A stretch of 64,000 nucleotides of DNA from Pseudomonas sp. 6D_7.1_Bac1 (GTDB taxonomy: Bacteria > Pseudomonadota > Gammaproteobacteria > Pseudomonadales > Pseudomonadaceae), in NCBI RefSeq assembly GCF_025465945.1, contig NZ_JANLNW010000084.1, positions 1 to 64,000 on the forward strand, written 5' to 3'. A program made the translations under genes and the position numbers. Positions 1 to 9,025 of this stretch are shown here, piece by piece. The notes beneath the pieces are model-generated. The model did no database searches, had not been told where the DNA came from, and saw only the letters and a list, made by a program, of their open reading frames with translations. Positions within the stretch are counted from its first letter, which is position 1, and every line of letters starts with the position of its first letter.

Positions 1-70
1 GGATTTTTTTGGGGTTTGGACAGTAACCCGGTGGGGAGGGACCAAGCCCCCTCGCCACAAGTGCATCACA

Positions 71-730
71 TCAGGCCAGCAAGTCCTCGTAAAACGCGCC
101 GAATGGCCGGGTAGGGTGGGCAAGCTGGATTTCGAGAATCCACAGTCCGACATTCGGGCAGGCTTCAAAATTGCCCAGGTCGCCGGCACGATAGATTGCA
201 TGGGGGAAGTCGCTGACCCGATGGCCCTTGATGTCCAGGTTCAACACCCAGCCCATGGCGGATGCCTGTTCTTCTGCGTAGCGATACAGCTCGGGGCCGG
301 CGACCTGGTGGGTTCGCCAATAGTCGTCGACCTGATCGAACAGGGTTTTCGCGGCCGCAGCGCAGGCAATCATTTCAGGGTCGCTGCCGGTGGTGAACGT
401 GGCGCCAGCGTCGCCCTCGTGGAGATTCCACACGACCCCAAGGTCAATGAAGAAAATATCGTGCTCACCCAGCACCGGATCGCCGCTGGAGGGCTGCTTG
501 AAGGTTTTCAGGGTGTTCTCGCCGAAGCGGATCTTGGTCGGGTGCCAGATGCGGTCCATGCCCAGCGTGTTCAGTACATCAAGCCCCATCGCCTGCGCTT
601 CGGACTCCCGCATGCCGGGTTTGATTCGGCGGGCCATTTCATCGATGGCTTCCCAGGTCTTGCGTTTGGCGTGGAGCATTCCCTCCAGGCTGTAGGCCAA
701 GCCAACGGCTTCCTTTTGTATGGCGCTCAT
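71..730 (-). CDS. M24 family metallopeptidase-like protein
   Basis: A 219-residue protein with the pita-bread fold signature of the M24 (Xaa-Pro aminopeptidase/creatinase) family. All five expected metal ligands can be placed: Asp in FFIDLGV, Asp in EGDAGATF, His in GHRVSDFPH, Glu in ILEIQL and Glu in the C-terminal FYEDLL. It is short because it lacks the N-terminal creatinase-like domain of typical Xaa-Pro peptidases, so it resembles a stand-alone catalytic domain. No signal peptide is seen, so it is probably cytoplasmic. It is divergent from truA. The family is secure; the substrate is not known. Confidence 0.85.
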   Translation of the reverse strand: MSAIQKEAVGLAYSLEGMLHAKRKTWEAIDEMARRIKPGMRESEAQAMGLDVLNTLGMDRIWHPTKIRFGENTLKTFKQPSSGDPVLGEHDIFFIDLGVVWNLHEGDAGATFTTGSDPEMIACAAAAKTLFDQVDDYWRTHQVAGPELYRYAEEQASAMGWVLNLDIKGHRVSDFPHAIYRAGDLGNFEACPNVGLWILEIQLAHPTRPFGAFYEDLLA

Positions 731-942
731 TGATCAGTTCTCATCAGGTGGTCGATCTTCGTTATGTATTTATCTATATAGCGAAACAGCGAAGGCTGTT
801 GCAAATACTCATTGGTTTGCCAGGGCGCGAACAAAAAACACCGTGAACATGGCGTCCCGCCCCGACGGCCTTATAATGCCCGCCTTTGCGTACATCAGCA
901 GGCTGTCACTCCTTGGCAAATATAGATAACCCGGCCGCCGAA

Positions 943-1767
943 ATGGCGGCCGACGGCTTTTTCCGGATCGCGTTGGGCGTTGAATACAAAGGCTCGCGCT
1001 ATCGCGGCTGGCAACGTCAGGCGTCCGGTGTGGCCACCGTGCAGCAAACCCTTGAAACGGCCCTGTCGAAGGTCGCGGATTCGCCGGTGTCCCTGCACTG
1101 CGCGGGTCGCACCGACGCTGGCGTGCACGCTTGTGGCCAGGTGGTGCATTTCGATACTCAAGTCGACCGCTCGTTGAAAGCCTGGGTCATGGGCGCCAAT
1201 ATCAACTTGCCCCACGACATCAGCGTCAGTTGGGCCAAGGTCATGCCGGCGCATTTTCATGCGCGCTTCAAGGCGATTGCTCGTCGTTATCGGTATGTGA
1301 TCTACAACGATCAGATCCGCCCGGCGCACCTCAACGAAGAGGTCACCTGGAATCACCGGCCGCTGGATGTCCAGCGCATGGCCGAGGCGGCGCAGCATCT
1401 GGTTGGCACTCACGATTTCAGCGCTTTTCGCGCCGGGCAGTGCCAGGCCAAATCGCCGATCAAGGAAATCCATCACCTGCGAGTCACCCAGCACGGCAAG
1501 ATGATTGTGCTGGATATCCGCGCCAGCGCGTTCCTGCATCACATGGTGCGCAACATCGCCGGCGTGCTGATGACCATTGGTGCCGGTGAGCGTCCGGTGG
1601 AGTGGGCCAAGGAAGTGCTGGAAAGCCGGATTCGCCGGACCGGCGGTGTCACGGCCCATCCGTTCGGGCTGTACCTGGTGCAGGTCGAATATCGCGATGA
1701 GTTCCAATTACCTGAGCGTTACATCGGCCCGCACTTCCTGACCGGCTTCTCGGAACTTGACGGCTGA
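943..1767 (+). CDS. truA: tRNA pseudouridine(38-40) synthase TruA
   Basis: TruA isomerises uridines 38-40 of the tRNA anticodon arm to pseudouridine. The catalytic Asp lies in the motif CAGRTDAGVHA (Asp58 from the ATG used here). The C-terminal half carries the conserved SAFLHHMVRNIAG segment. At 274 residues the length is normal. The start is uncertain: the same frame is open upstream through TTG codons at 913 and 886, and a TATAAT box at 872-877 would put transcription initiation close to 886. The ATG at 943 is chosen because conservation with other TruA proteins starts soon after it (FFRIALGVEYKGSRYRGWQ). trpF follows on the same strand after 63 bp. Confidence 0.93.
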   Translation: MAADGFFRIALGVEYKGSRYRGWQRQASGVATVQQTLETALSKVADSPVSLHCAGRTDAGVHACGQVVHFDTQVDRSLKAWVMGANINLPHDISVSWAKVMPAHFHARFKAIARRYRYVIYNDQIRPAHLNEEVTWNHRPLDVQRMAEAAQHLVGTHDFSAFRAGQCQAKSPIKEIHHLRVTQHGKMIVLDIRASAFLHHMVRNIAGVLMTIGAGERPVEWAKEVLESRIRRTGGVTAHPFGLYLVQVEYRDEFQLPERYIGPHFLTGFSELDG

Positions 1768-1830
1768 CGCCCTCGAATGCATTTGCTACCATCCGGGACT
1801 TCCCTGGATTTGCCCTGAGGTTCAAACGAC

Positions 1831-2457
1831 ATGCCAGCCGTTCGCAGCAAAATTTGTGGGATTACCCGCATTGAAGATGCGTTGGCGGCGGTCGATGCCG
1901 GGGCAGACGCGATTGGTTTGGTGTTCTATGCCAAAAGCCCGCGGGCGGTGACCGTGCAGCAGGCGCGGGCGATCATCGCCGCGTTGCCGCCATTCGTGAC
2001 CACGGTGGGCTTGTTCGTCAACGCCAGCCGCTGCGAGCTCGGTGAGATTCTCGACGCGGTGCCGCTGGACCTGTTGCAGTTTCACGGCGATGAAACCCCG
2101 ACCGATTGCGAAGGTTACCATCGGCCGTACATCAAGGCGTTGCGGGTCAAGGCGGGCGACGACATCGCTGCCAGCTGCGATGCCTACGCTAAAGCCAGCG
2201 GCATTTTGCTCGATACCTATGTCGAAGGTGTTCCCGGCGGAACCGGCGAGGCCTTTGACTGGTCATTGATACCGCAAGGATTGAGCAAGCCGATCATCCT
2301 TGCAGGTGGGTTGTCGGCGGCCAATGTGGCCGAGGCCATTGCCCGGGTTCACCCTTATGCCGTGGACGTCAGCGGTGGGGTAGAGCAGAGCAAGGGCATT
2401 AAGGATCACGCGAAGATTCGCGCATTTATCAAGGCTGTACGCAGTAGCTCGATGTGA
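1831..2457 (+). CDS. trpF: Phosphoribosylanthranilate isomerase
   Basis: TrpF converts N-(5-phosphoribosyl)anthranilate to CdRP, the third committed step of tryptophan synthesis. The 208-residue single TIM barrel begins with the diagnostic KICGITR, giving the catalytic base Cys9. The catalytic acid is Asp128 in LLDTYVEGVPGGTG, and the phosphate-binding loop LAGGLSAANV and VDVSGGVE follow. As in other pseudomonads it is a separate gene, not fused to trpC, and lies between truA and accD. The intergenic stretch to accD (2458-2665) holds a small hairpin (GGTCAG..CTGACC, 2547-2563) and presumably the accD promoter. Confidence 0.97.
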   Translation: MPAVRSKICGITRIEDALAAVDAGADAIGLVFYAKSPRAVTVQQARAIIAALPPFVTTVGLFVNASRCELGEILDAVPLDLLQFHGDETPTDCEGYHRPYIKALRVKAGDDIAASCDAYAKASGILLDTYVEGVPGGTGEAFDWSLIPQGLSKPIILAGGLSAANVAEAIARVHPYAVDVSGGVEQSKGIKDHAKIRAFIKAVRSSSM

Positions 2458-2665
2458 CGGCTGGCAGACTGCCGCCGTCCACTGCACTGTACAAACAGGT
2501 GTACTGCATAGGGCAGACATGGCTGAGGGTTTTTGGGTTGTACGAAGGTCAGTCTTGCTGACCCGGCCATCCACCGATCATCGCCGCACACATGAATTTA
2601 GCTCAAGGGCATACGCGGGGCTGCGAACCAAAGCGTTCGGGCCGCCGGTACTGGAGAAAGAAAGC

Positions 2666-3586
2666 ATGAGCAACTGGTTAGTAGACAAACTGATCCCTTC
2701 GATCATGCGTTCCGAGGTGAAGAAAAGCTCGGTGCCTGAAGGTCTGTGGCACAAGTGCCCATCCTGCGAGGCGGTGCTGTATCGTCCGGAGCTGGAAAAG
2801 ACCCTGGATGTTTGCCCCAAGTGCAACCACCACATGCGCATCGGCGCACGTGCGCGGATCGACATCTTCCTTGATGCCGAAGGCCGTGCCGAGCTGGGCG
2901 CCGACCTGGAGCCGGTTGACCGTCTGAAGTTCCGTGACGGCAAGAAGTACAAGGATCGCCTGACCGCTGCGCAGAAGCAGACCGGTGAAAAAGACGCGCT
3001 GATCTCCATGAGCGGTACCTTGCTGGGTATGCCGGTGGTGGTGTCGGCGTTCGAGTTCTCCTTCATGGGCGGTTCGATGGGTGCGATCGTCGGCGAGCGC
3101 TTCGTGCGTGCGGCCAACTACGCACTGGAAAACCGTTGCCCGATGATCTGCTTTGCCGCTTCCGGCGGTGCGCGGATGCAGGAAGCGCTGATCTCGCTGA
3201 TGCAAATGGCCAAGACCTCTGCGGTACTGGCGCGTCTGCGCGAAGAAGGCATTCCGTTCATTTCCGTGCTGACCGACCCGGTCTACGGCGGTGTTTCCGC
3301 CAGCCTGGCGATGCTCGGCGACGTTATCGTCGGCGAACCAAAAGCCCTGATCGGCTTCGCCGGTCCGCGGGTTATCGAGCAGACCGTGCGTGAAAAACTG
3401 CCGGAAGGCTTCCAGCGCAGCGAGTTCCTGCTGGAGCATGGTGCCATCGACATGATCATTGCACGTCAGGAGCTGCGTCCACGCCTGGGTAACCTGCTGG
3501 CGCAACTGATGGGCTTGCCGACGCCTGAATTCGTGGTTGTGCCAGTCGAGCCAGTCGTGGTTCCGCCGGTGCCTGCAAACCTATGA
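2666..3586 (+). CDS. accD: Acetyl-CoA carboxylase carboxyltransferase subunit beta
   Basis: AccD is the beta subunit of the carboxyltransferase that, with AccA, makes malonyl-CoA for fatty acid synthesis. The N-terminal zinc ribbon is visible as Cys31, Cys34, Cys50 and Cys53 (CPSC...CPKC). It is followed by the crotonase-fold carboxyltransferase core (SGGARMQEALISLMQM, GEPKALIGFAGPRVIEQT). An in-frame ATG at 2519 is open, but the ATG at 2666 is chosen because it follows a good Shine-Dalgarno (GGAGAAAG) and the protein MSNWLVDKLIPS matches the family start, giving 306 residues. The TGA overlaps the folC ATG by 4 bp (ATGA), so the two are translationally coupled. Confidence 0.97.
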   Translation: MSNWLVDKLIPSIMRSEVKKSSVPEGLWHKCPSCEAVLYRPELEKTLDVCPKCNHHMRIGARARIDIFLDAEGRAELGADLEPVDRLKFRDGKKYKDRLTAAQKQTGEKDALISMSGTLLGMPVVVSAFEFSFMGGSMGAIVGERFVRAANYALENRCPMICFAASGGARMQEALISLMQMAKTSAVLARLREEGIPFISVLTDPVYGGVSASLAMLGDVIVGEPKALIGFAGPRVIEQTVREKLPEGFQRSEFLLEHGAIDMIIARQELRPRLGNLLAQLMGLPTPEFVVVPVEPVVVPPVPANL

Positions 3587-4890
3587 CCGAGCGTACCCTT
3601 GGCGACTGGCTCGCCTACCTTGAGCAGTTGCATCCGTCAGCCATCGACATGGGGCTTGCGCGTTCGCAAGAGGTAGCGTCCCGGATGGGATTGGGCAAGC
3701 CGGCGCCTCGGGTGATCACGGTCACCGGCACCAATGGCAAGGGTTCTACCTGTGCGTTCGTGGCGTCATTGCTGCGGGCGCAAGGGCTCACGGTCGGTGT
3801 CTACAATTCTCCGCACCTGCTGCGTTACAACGAGCGGGTGCAGGTCAACGGCGTCGAAGCCACTGATGCGCAGCTGTGCGAAGCCTTTGCTGCGGTCGAC
3901 GCCGGGCGCGGTGAAATCTCCCTGACGTATTTCGAGGTGGGCACCCTGGCGGCGTTCTGGCTGTTTCAGCGTGCCGGTCTTGATGCGGTGGTGCTGGAAG
4001 TCGGCCTCGGCGGGCGTCTGGACACCGTCAATCTGGTGGATGCCGACGTCGCGCTGATCACCAGTATTGGCGTTGACCACGCCGATTATCTCGGCAATAC
4101 CCGCGAATCCGTAGCCTTCGAAAAGGCCGGTATCTTCCGTCAGGGCGCGCCTGCGCTCTGTGGTGACCTCAATCCGCCTCAACCCCTGCTGGATAAAGCG
4201 CGCGAGCTCAAATGCCCGTTCTTCCTGCGCGGTCGTGATTTTGATTTGGGCGTGACCGAGCAGAACTGGCAGTGGCGGGGTGTCGATTCTCAAGGCGGTG
4301 CGATTGAGCTGCACGATTTGCCGCTGCTCGATCTGCCGATGGAAAACGCCGCGCTGGCGTTGCAGGCGTACGCACTGCTGGGGTTGCCGTGGCAGGCGGA
4401 GCAGATTGTCGCAGCATTGAAAGCAACGACAGTGGTCGGGCGCCTGGATCGTCGTCAATTCAACTGGCACGGCAAGCGCCTGAATCTGATGCTGGATGTG
4501 GGGCATAACCCTCACGCGGCCGAGTACCTGGCTCAGCGTCTGGCTCGCCGGCCAGTGGCGGGTCGACGTTTGGCGGTATTTGGTTTGTTGGCTGACAAGG
4601 ATCTCGATGGAGTTGTCGGCGAATTGAGTGGTAGTGTCCAGCATTGGGCTGTCGCCCCGCTCGATTCTGCGCGTGCACGTCCGGTTGCGGACTTGCAGGC
4701 TGCATTGCAGAACCGTGGGGCGTCGGTAACATCCTATGCAAGTGTCGCGGATGCCCTGGAAGGGCAGTGCGCGCTGGCGACGGCGGAAGATGAAATTCTG
4801 CTGTTCGGATCATTTTATTGTGTTGCCGAGGCCCTCGAATGGTTGGCTCGGCGCTCCACGGAGGAAGCTGCACATGGCTTTGCTGGATAA
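3583..4890 (+). CDS. folC: Bifunctional folylpolyglutamate/dihydrofolate synthase
   Basis: FolC adds glutamate to dihydropteroate and polyglutamylates folates in the cytoplasm. The 435-residue Mur-ligase-fold protein has its ATP-binding loop GTNGKGST at residues 49-56. It also has the family motifs VLEVGLGGRLDTVN and TSIGVDHADYLGNT, then DVGHNPHAAEYLA in the C-terminal domain. It starts inside the accD stop codon and its own 3' end overlaps the next gene by 17 bp. The accD-folC-SPOR-cvpA-purF order is the usual gamma-proteobacterial dedD-cvpA-purF arrangement. Confidence 0.97.
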   Translation: MTERTLGDWLAYLEQLHPSAIDMGLARSQEVASRMGLGKPAPRVITVTGTNGKGSTCAFVASLLRAQGLTVGVYNSPHLLRYNERVQVNGVEATDAQLCEAFAAVDAGRGEISLTYFEVGTLAAFWLFQRAGLDAVVLEVGLGGRLDTVNLVDADVALITSIGVDHADYLGNTRESVAFEKAGIFRQGAPALCGDLNPPQPLLDKARELKCPFFLRGRDFDLGVTEQNWQWRGVDSQGGAIELHDLPLLDLPMENAALALQAYALLGLPWQAEQIVAALKATTVVGRLDRRQFNWHGKRLNLMLDVGHNPHAAEYLAQRLARRPVAGRRLAVFGLLADKDLDGVVGELSGSVQHWAVAPLDSARARPVADLQAALQNRGASVTSYASVADALEGQCALATAEDEILLFGSFYCVAEALEWLARRSTEEAAHGFAG

Positions 4891-5527
4891 CGCGTACAAG
4901 CAGCGGATGGTTGGAGCTCTGGTTCTGGTGGCATTGGCGGTGATTTTCTTGCCAATGCTGTTCTCCCGAGAGGATGAGCAGCGTCAGGTGGTGGTGCAGG
5001 CCCCGGCTGCACCTCAGGCCCCGGCAATGCCGCAAGTGCAGGTCGAGCCCGTGGTGGTGCCGGAGCCGCAAGCATTGCCGCAGGAACCGGTTCCGACCGA
5101 TGAGGAGATCGCCCAGGAGCAAGCGCCATCCAAGCCGGTTGCCCCCAGCGCTCCTGTTGCACCGGCCCCGGTTGTCGCCAAACCGGTAACGCCGCCTGCG
5201 CCCAAGCCGGCACCTGCTCCCGCGCAACCGGTCACTGCAGCGCCGAGCAAGCCTGATACCAGTCAGAGCCGTGTCGATGCCAATGGCCTTTCGGTCAGTT
5301 GGTCGGTGCAGTTGGCCAGCCTGTCGAGCCGTGAAAGCGCTGAAAGCTTGCAGAAAAACCTGCGTAGCCAGGGTTACAACGCCTATATCCGTTCCGCCGA
5401 TGGCAAGAACCGGGTGTTTGTCGGGCCGTTGATCGAGCGTGCAGAAGCTGATCGCCTGCGTGATCTGCTGGGTCGTCAACAAAACCTCAAAGGCTTTGTC
5501 GTTCGCTTCCAGCCAGAGCGTGGCTGA
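4874..5527 (+). CDS. SPOR domain-containing membrane protein (DedD-like)
   Basis: A 217-residue single-pass protein with a short cytoplasmic N-terminus, one transmembrane helix (about residues 12-30, MVGALVLVALAVIFLPMLF), and a long Pro/Ala/Val-rich periplasmic linker. A C-terminal SPOR domain (about 135-217: WSVQLASLSSRESAESL...KNRVFVGPLIERAEAD) follows. SPOR domains bind denuded septal peptidoglycan, so a cell-division role like that of E. coli DedD is likely by family and by its position before cvpA. The start at 4874, inside folC, is chosen because the membrane anchor begins directly after it. The linker is low-complexity and probably extended. Confidence 0.9.
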   Translation: MALLDNAYKQRMVGALVLVALAVIFLPMLFSREDEQRQVVVQAPAAPQAPAMPQVQVEPVVVPEPQALPQEPVPTDEEIAQEQAPSKPVAPSAPVAPAPVVAKPVTPPAPKPAPAPAQPVTAAPSKPDTSQSRVDANGLSVSWSVQLASLSSRESAESLQKNLRSQGYNAYIRSADGKNRVFVGPLIERAEADRLRDLLGRQQNLKGFVVRFQPERG

Positions 5528-5625
5528 CGCTAACCGACTGATTTCAAATGCACTCGCAATCGCAGCTTACCGACAGCCATGGGCTCTGCTAAAATGCGTC
5601 GCCTTATCCGTCTGTAGGCTGCACT

Positions 5626-6186
5626 GTGCCATTTACCTGGGTTGATTGGGCGATCGTTGCAATCGTCGCCATCTCCGCTTTGATCAGTCTGAGCCGCGGC
5701 TTCGTTAAAGAAGCGTTATCGCTGCTGACCTGGATCATCGCAGGAGCCGTTGCCTGGATGTTCGGTGGCTCACTGTCCGAGTACCTCGCCGGATACATCG
5801 AAACACCGTCAGCTCGCGTGATCGCGGGCTGTGCCATCATGTTTGTCGCCACCTTAATGGTCGGCGCAATGGTCAATTATCTTATCAGCGAACTGGTTCG
5901 CGTCACCGGCCTGTCCGGGACCGATCGTTTTCTCGGCATGGCCTTCGGCGCGGCGCGTGGTGCGCTGCTGGTGGTCACCGCCGTCGGGCTGTTGAGCCTG
6001 GGTCCGGTACAGCAGGATAAGTGGTGGCAGGAGTCAAGGCTCGTGCCACAATTTCTATTGGTTGCAGACTGGTCCAAAAACCTCATATTAGGGTGGAGCA
6101 GTCAGTGGCTGGCCAGCGGTATCAGCATACCCGCTGACATACCGTTCAAGGAGCACCTCTTGCCGACGGCCAAAACGCCGCAGTGA
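5626..6186 (+). CDS. cvpA: CvpA family inner-membrane protein
   Basis: A 186-residue polytopic membrane protein with about four hydrophobic segments. It opens with VPFTWVDWAIVAIVAISALISLSRG, the typical CvpA start, followed by the conserved RGFVKEALSLLTWI. E. coli CvpA is needed for colicin V production and affects biofilm and envelope functions; its molecular role is not firmly known. The start is GTG at 5626. A TAAAAT box near 5588 could serve as the -10 of its promoter. It lies 41 bp upstream of purF, its usual operon partner. Confidence 0.93.
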   Translation: MPFTWVDWAIVAIVAISALISLSRGFVKEALSLLTWIIAGAVAWMFGGSLSEYLAGYIETPSARVIAGCAIMFVATLMVGAMVNYLISELVRVTGLSGTDRFLGMAFGAARGALLVVTAVGLLSLGPVQQDKWWQESRLVPQFLLVADWSKNLILGWSSQWLASGISIPADIPFKEHLLPTAKTPQ

Positions 6187-6227
6187 GATGTGTTCAGTTC
6201 AGTTTCATTAAGTAGGGGTTGCGTCGC

Positions 6228-7733
6228 ATGTGTGGCATCGTCGGTATCGTCGGTAAGTCGAACGTCAATCAGGCGCTGTATGACGCGCTAACCGTCCTCC
6301 AGCACCGCGGCCAGGACGCTGCCGGTATCGTGACCAGCCATGATGGCCGGTTATTCCTGCGCAAGGACAACGGTCTGGTTCGTGACGTTTTTCATCAGCG
6401 TCACATGCAGCGCCTGGTCGGTCACATGGGCATTGGTCATGTGCGTTATCCGACCGCAGGCAGTTCGACTTCGGCCGAAGCTCAGCCGTTTTACGTCAAC
6501 TCGCCGTATGGCATCACCCTGGCGCATAACGGTAACCTGACCAATGTTGAACAGCTGGCCAAGGAGATTTACGAATCTGACCTGCGCCACGTCAACACCA
6601 ACTCCGATTCGGAAGTGCTGCTCAACGTGTTCGCTCACGAGCTGGCTCAGCGCGGCAAGTTGCAGCCAACCGAAGAAGACGTGTTTGCGGCCGTCACCGA
6701 CGTGCACAATCGTTGCGTAGGTGGCTACGCGGTCGTGGCAATGGTGACCGGTTACGGCATCGTCGGTTTCCGCGATCCGCACGGCATCCGTCCTATCGTC
6801 TTCGGTCAGCGTCATACCGACGAAGGCGTCGAGTATATGATTGCTTCCGAAAGCGTTTCCCTGGACGTGCTGGGTTTCACCCTGATTCGCGACCTGGCAC
6901 CGGGCGAAGCGGTCTACATCACTGAAGACGGCAAGCTGCACACCCGTCAGTGCGCGACCAATCCATCGCTGACTCCGTGCATCTTCGAACACGTCTACCT
7001 GGCGCGTCCGGATTCGATCATCGACGGTGTTTCGGTCTACAAGGCTCGCCTGCGCATGGGTGAGAAGCTCGCCGAGAAGATTCTGCGCGAGCGTCCAGAG
7101 CACGACATCGACGTGGTTATCCCGATCCCGGACACCAGCCGCACTGCGGCGCTGGAGCTGGCGAACCATCTGGGCGTCAAATTCCGCGAAGGCTTTGTGA
7201 AGAACCGCTACATCGGCCGGACCTTCATCATGCCGGGCCAGGCCGCCCGGAAAAAATCCGTACGCCAGAAGCTCAACGCCATCGAGCTGGAATTTCGCGG
7301 CAAAAACGTGATGCTGGTGGACGACTCCATCGTTCGCGGTACCACCTGCAAGCAGATCATCCAGATGGCTCGCGAAGCCGGCGCCAAAAACGTCTACTTC
7401 TGCTCCGCGGCACCGGCCGTGCGTTACCCGAACGTCTACGGCATCGACATGCCGAGCGCTCATGAGCTGATCGCCCACAACCGTTCGACCCAGGATGTGG
7501 CCGACCTGATCGGCGCTGACTGGTTGATCTATCAGGATCTGCCTGACTTGATCGAAGCGGTCGGTGGCGGCAAGATCAAGATCGAGAACTTCGATTGCGC
7601 GGTGTTCGACGGCAAGTACGTCACCGGCGACGTCGACGAGGCTTACCTGAACAAGATCGAGCAGGCACGTAACGATGCCTCCAAGGTCAAGACGCAGGCA
7701 GTCAGTGCGATCATCGATCTGTACAACAACTGA
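6228..7733 (+). CDS. purF: Amidophosphoribosyltransferase
   Basis: PurF catalyses the first step of purine synthesis, transferring the glutamine amide nitrogen to PRPP. The ATG at 6228 is followed directly by Cys (MCGIVGIVG), which after Met removal is the N-terminal nucleophile of the glutaminase domain. An upstream TTG at 6219 would bury that Cys and is rejected. The C-terminal half has the PRPP-binding loop VMLVDDSIVRGTT and the SRTAALELANHLG region. At 501 residues the length is normal. AGGGG precedes the start and an intrinsic terminator follows. Confidence 0.98.
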   Translation: MCGIVGIVGKSNVNQALYDALTVLQHRGQDAAGIVTSHDGRLFLRKDNGLVRDVFHQRHMQRLVGHMGIGHVRYPTAGSSTSAEAQPFYVNSPYGITLAHNGNLTNVEQLAKEIYESDLRHVNTNSDSEVLLNVFAHELAQRGKLQPTEEDVFAAVTDVHNRCVGGYAVVAMVTGYGIVGFRDPHGIRPIVFGQRHTDEGVEYMIASESVSLDVLGFTLIRDLAPGEAVYITEDGKLHTRQCATNPSLTPCIFEHVYLARPDSIIDGVSVYKARLRMGEKLAEKILRERPEHDIDVVIPIPDTSRTAALELANHLGVKFREGFVKNRYIGRTFIMPGQAARKKSVRQKLNAIELEFRGKNVMLVDDSIVRGTTCKQIIQMAREAGAKNVYFCSAAPAVRYPNVYGIDMPSAHELIAHNRSTQDVADLIGADWLIYQDLPDLIEAVGGGKIKIENFDCAVFDGKYVTGDVDEAYLNKIEQARNDASKVKTQAVSAIIDLYNN

Positions 7734-7740
7734 GTAACTA

Positions 7741-7765
7741 CCGGCCCTGAGGGGCCGGTTTTGCA
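7741..7765 (+). terminator. Intrinsic terminator of cvpA-purF
   Basis: CCGGCCC-TGAG-GGGCCGG followed by TTTTG begins 8 bases after the purF stop codon. The perfect 7-bp G+C stem and U-run are those of a Rho-independent terminator, which separates purF from metZ. Confidence 0.85.
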
Positions 7766-7813
7766 TCTACCAAAGAACTTTTATCCATCAAGAACGGGGC
7801 AAGGAGTGACAGC

Positions 7814-9025
7814 ATGAGTCAGGATTGGGATGCCGGTCGGCTGGACAGCGACCTCGATGGCGTAGCGTTCGATACCCTGGCCGTACGCGCCGGTCAGCAC
7901 CGCACGCCGGAAGGCGAACACGGTGAGCCGATGTTCTTCACTTCGAGCTACGTATTCCGTACCGCTGCCGATGCGGCGGCGCGCTTTGCTGGCGAAGTGC
8001 CGGGCAACGTTTACTCGCGCTACACCAACCCGACCGTTCGCGCGTTCGAAGAGCGCATTGCCGCTCTCGAAGGTGCTGAGCAGGCAGTGGCAACGGCCAC
8101 CGGCATGGCGGCGATTCTTGCGGTGGTGATGAGCCTGTGCAGTGCTGGCGATCATGTGCTGGTGTCGCGCAGCGTATTCGGCTCGACCATCAGCCTGTTC
8201 GAAAAGTACTTCAAGCGTTTTGGCATCGAAGTCGATTACGTGCCCCTGGCGGAGCTGTCTGGCTGGGATGCGGCGATCAAGGCCAACACCAAATTGCTGT
8301 TCGTCGAGTCGCCGTCCAACCCTTTGGCCGAGCTGGTGGACATCGCTGCGTTGTCCAAAATCGCTCACGCCAAAGGCGCGATGCTGGTGGTCGACAACTG
8401 CTTCTGCACACCAGCCTTGCAGCAGCCGCTGAAGCTCGGTGCGGACGTGGTCGTGCATTCGGCTACCAAGTTCATCGACGGCCAGGGCCGTTGCATGGGC
8501 GGCGTAGTGGCCGGTCGCAGCGAGCAGATGAAAGAAATCGTTGGCTTCCTGCGCACTGCCGGGCCGACCTTGAGTCCGTTCAACGCCTGGATCTTCCTCA
8601 AGGGCCTGGAAACGTTGAGCCTGCGGATGAAGGCGCACTGTGCCAACGCCCAGCAGTTGGCCGAGTGGCTGGAGCAGCAGGACGGCATTGAGAAGGTTCA
8701 TTACGCCGGCCTCAAGAGCCATCCGCAGCATGAGCTGGCTCAGCGTCAACAGAAGGGGTTCGGTGCGGTCGTGAGTTTCGAGGTCAAGGGCGGTAAAGAG
8801 GGCGCCTGGCGCTTTATCGATGCCACGCGTTTGATTTCGATCACTGCCAACCTCGGTGACAGTAAGACCACAATCACCCATCCGAGCACCACCTCTCACG
8901 GTCGCCTGGCGCCGCAAGAGCGTGAGGCTGCCGGGATTCGTGACAGCTTGATCCGTATTGCGGTCGGCCTGGAAGATGTCGCTGACCTGCAAGCGGATCT
9001 GGCGCGCGGGCTGGCTGCCTTGTGA
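7814..9025 (+). CDS. metZ: O-succinylhomoserine sulfhydrylase
   Basis: MetZ makes homocysteine directly from O-succinylhomoserine and sulfide, the usual methionine route in pseudomonads. The 403-residue protein is a Cys/Met-metabolism PLP enzyme. The PLP lysine is Lys219 in VVHSATKFIDGQGR, and YSRYTNPT, VESPSNP and the C-terminal ISITANLGDSKTTITHPSTTSH are all present. A strong Shine-Dalgarno (AAGGAG) precedes the ATG. Its TGA overlaps the GTG start of the downstream dehydrogenase (GTGA), so the pair is one operon. Confidence 0.96.
   Translation: MSQDWDAGRLDSDLDGVAFDTLAVRAGQHRTPEGEHGEPMFFTSSYVFRTAADAAARFAGEVPGNVYSRYTNPTVRAFEERIAALEGAEQAVATATGMAAILAVVMSLCSAGDHVLVSRSVFGSTISLFEKYFKRFGIEVDYVPLAELSGWDAAIKANTKLLFVESPSNPLAELVDIAALSKIAHAKGAMLVVDNCFCTPALQQPLKLGADVVVHSATKFIDGQGRCMGGVVAGRSEQMKEIVGFLRTAGPTLSPFNAWIFLKGLETLSLRMKAHCANAQQLAEWLEQQDGIEKVHYAGLKSHPQHELAQRQQKGFGAVVSFEVKGGKEGAWRFIDATRLISITANLGDSKTTITHPSTTSHGRLAPQEREAAGIRDSLIRIAVGLEDVADLQADLARGLAAL

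Noticed and set aside
116..733. Long open frame opposite the M24 gene
   Set aside because: It is the antisense shadow of a well-conserved metallopeptidase with all metal ligands; no family features in the plus-strand translation.
720..929. 69-codon frame between the M24 gene and truA
   Set aside because: No ribosome site, atypical composition, and it runs over the truA promoter region.
2483..2510. LexA-like CTGTACAAACAG and flanking TGTAC repeats before accD
   Set aside because: The spacing does not fit CTGT-N8-ACAG and there is no promoter overlap that would make it an operator.
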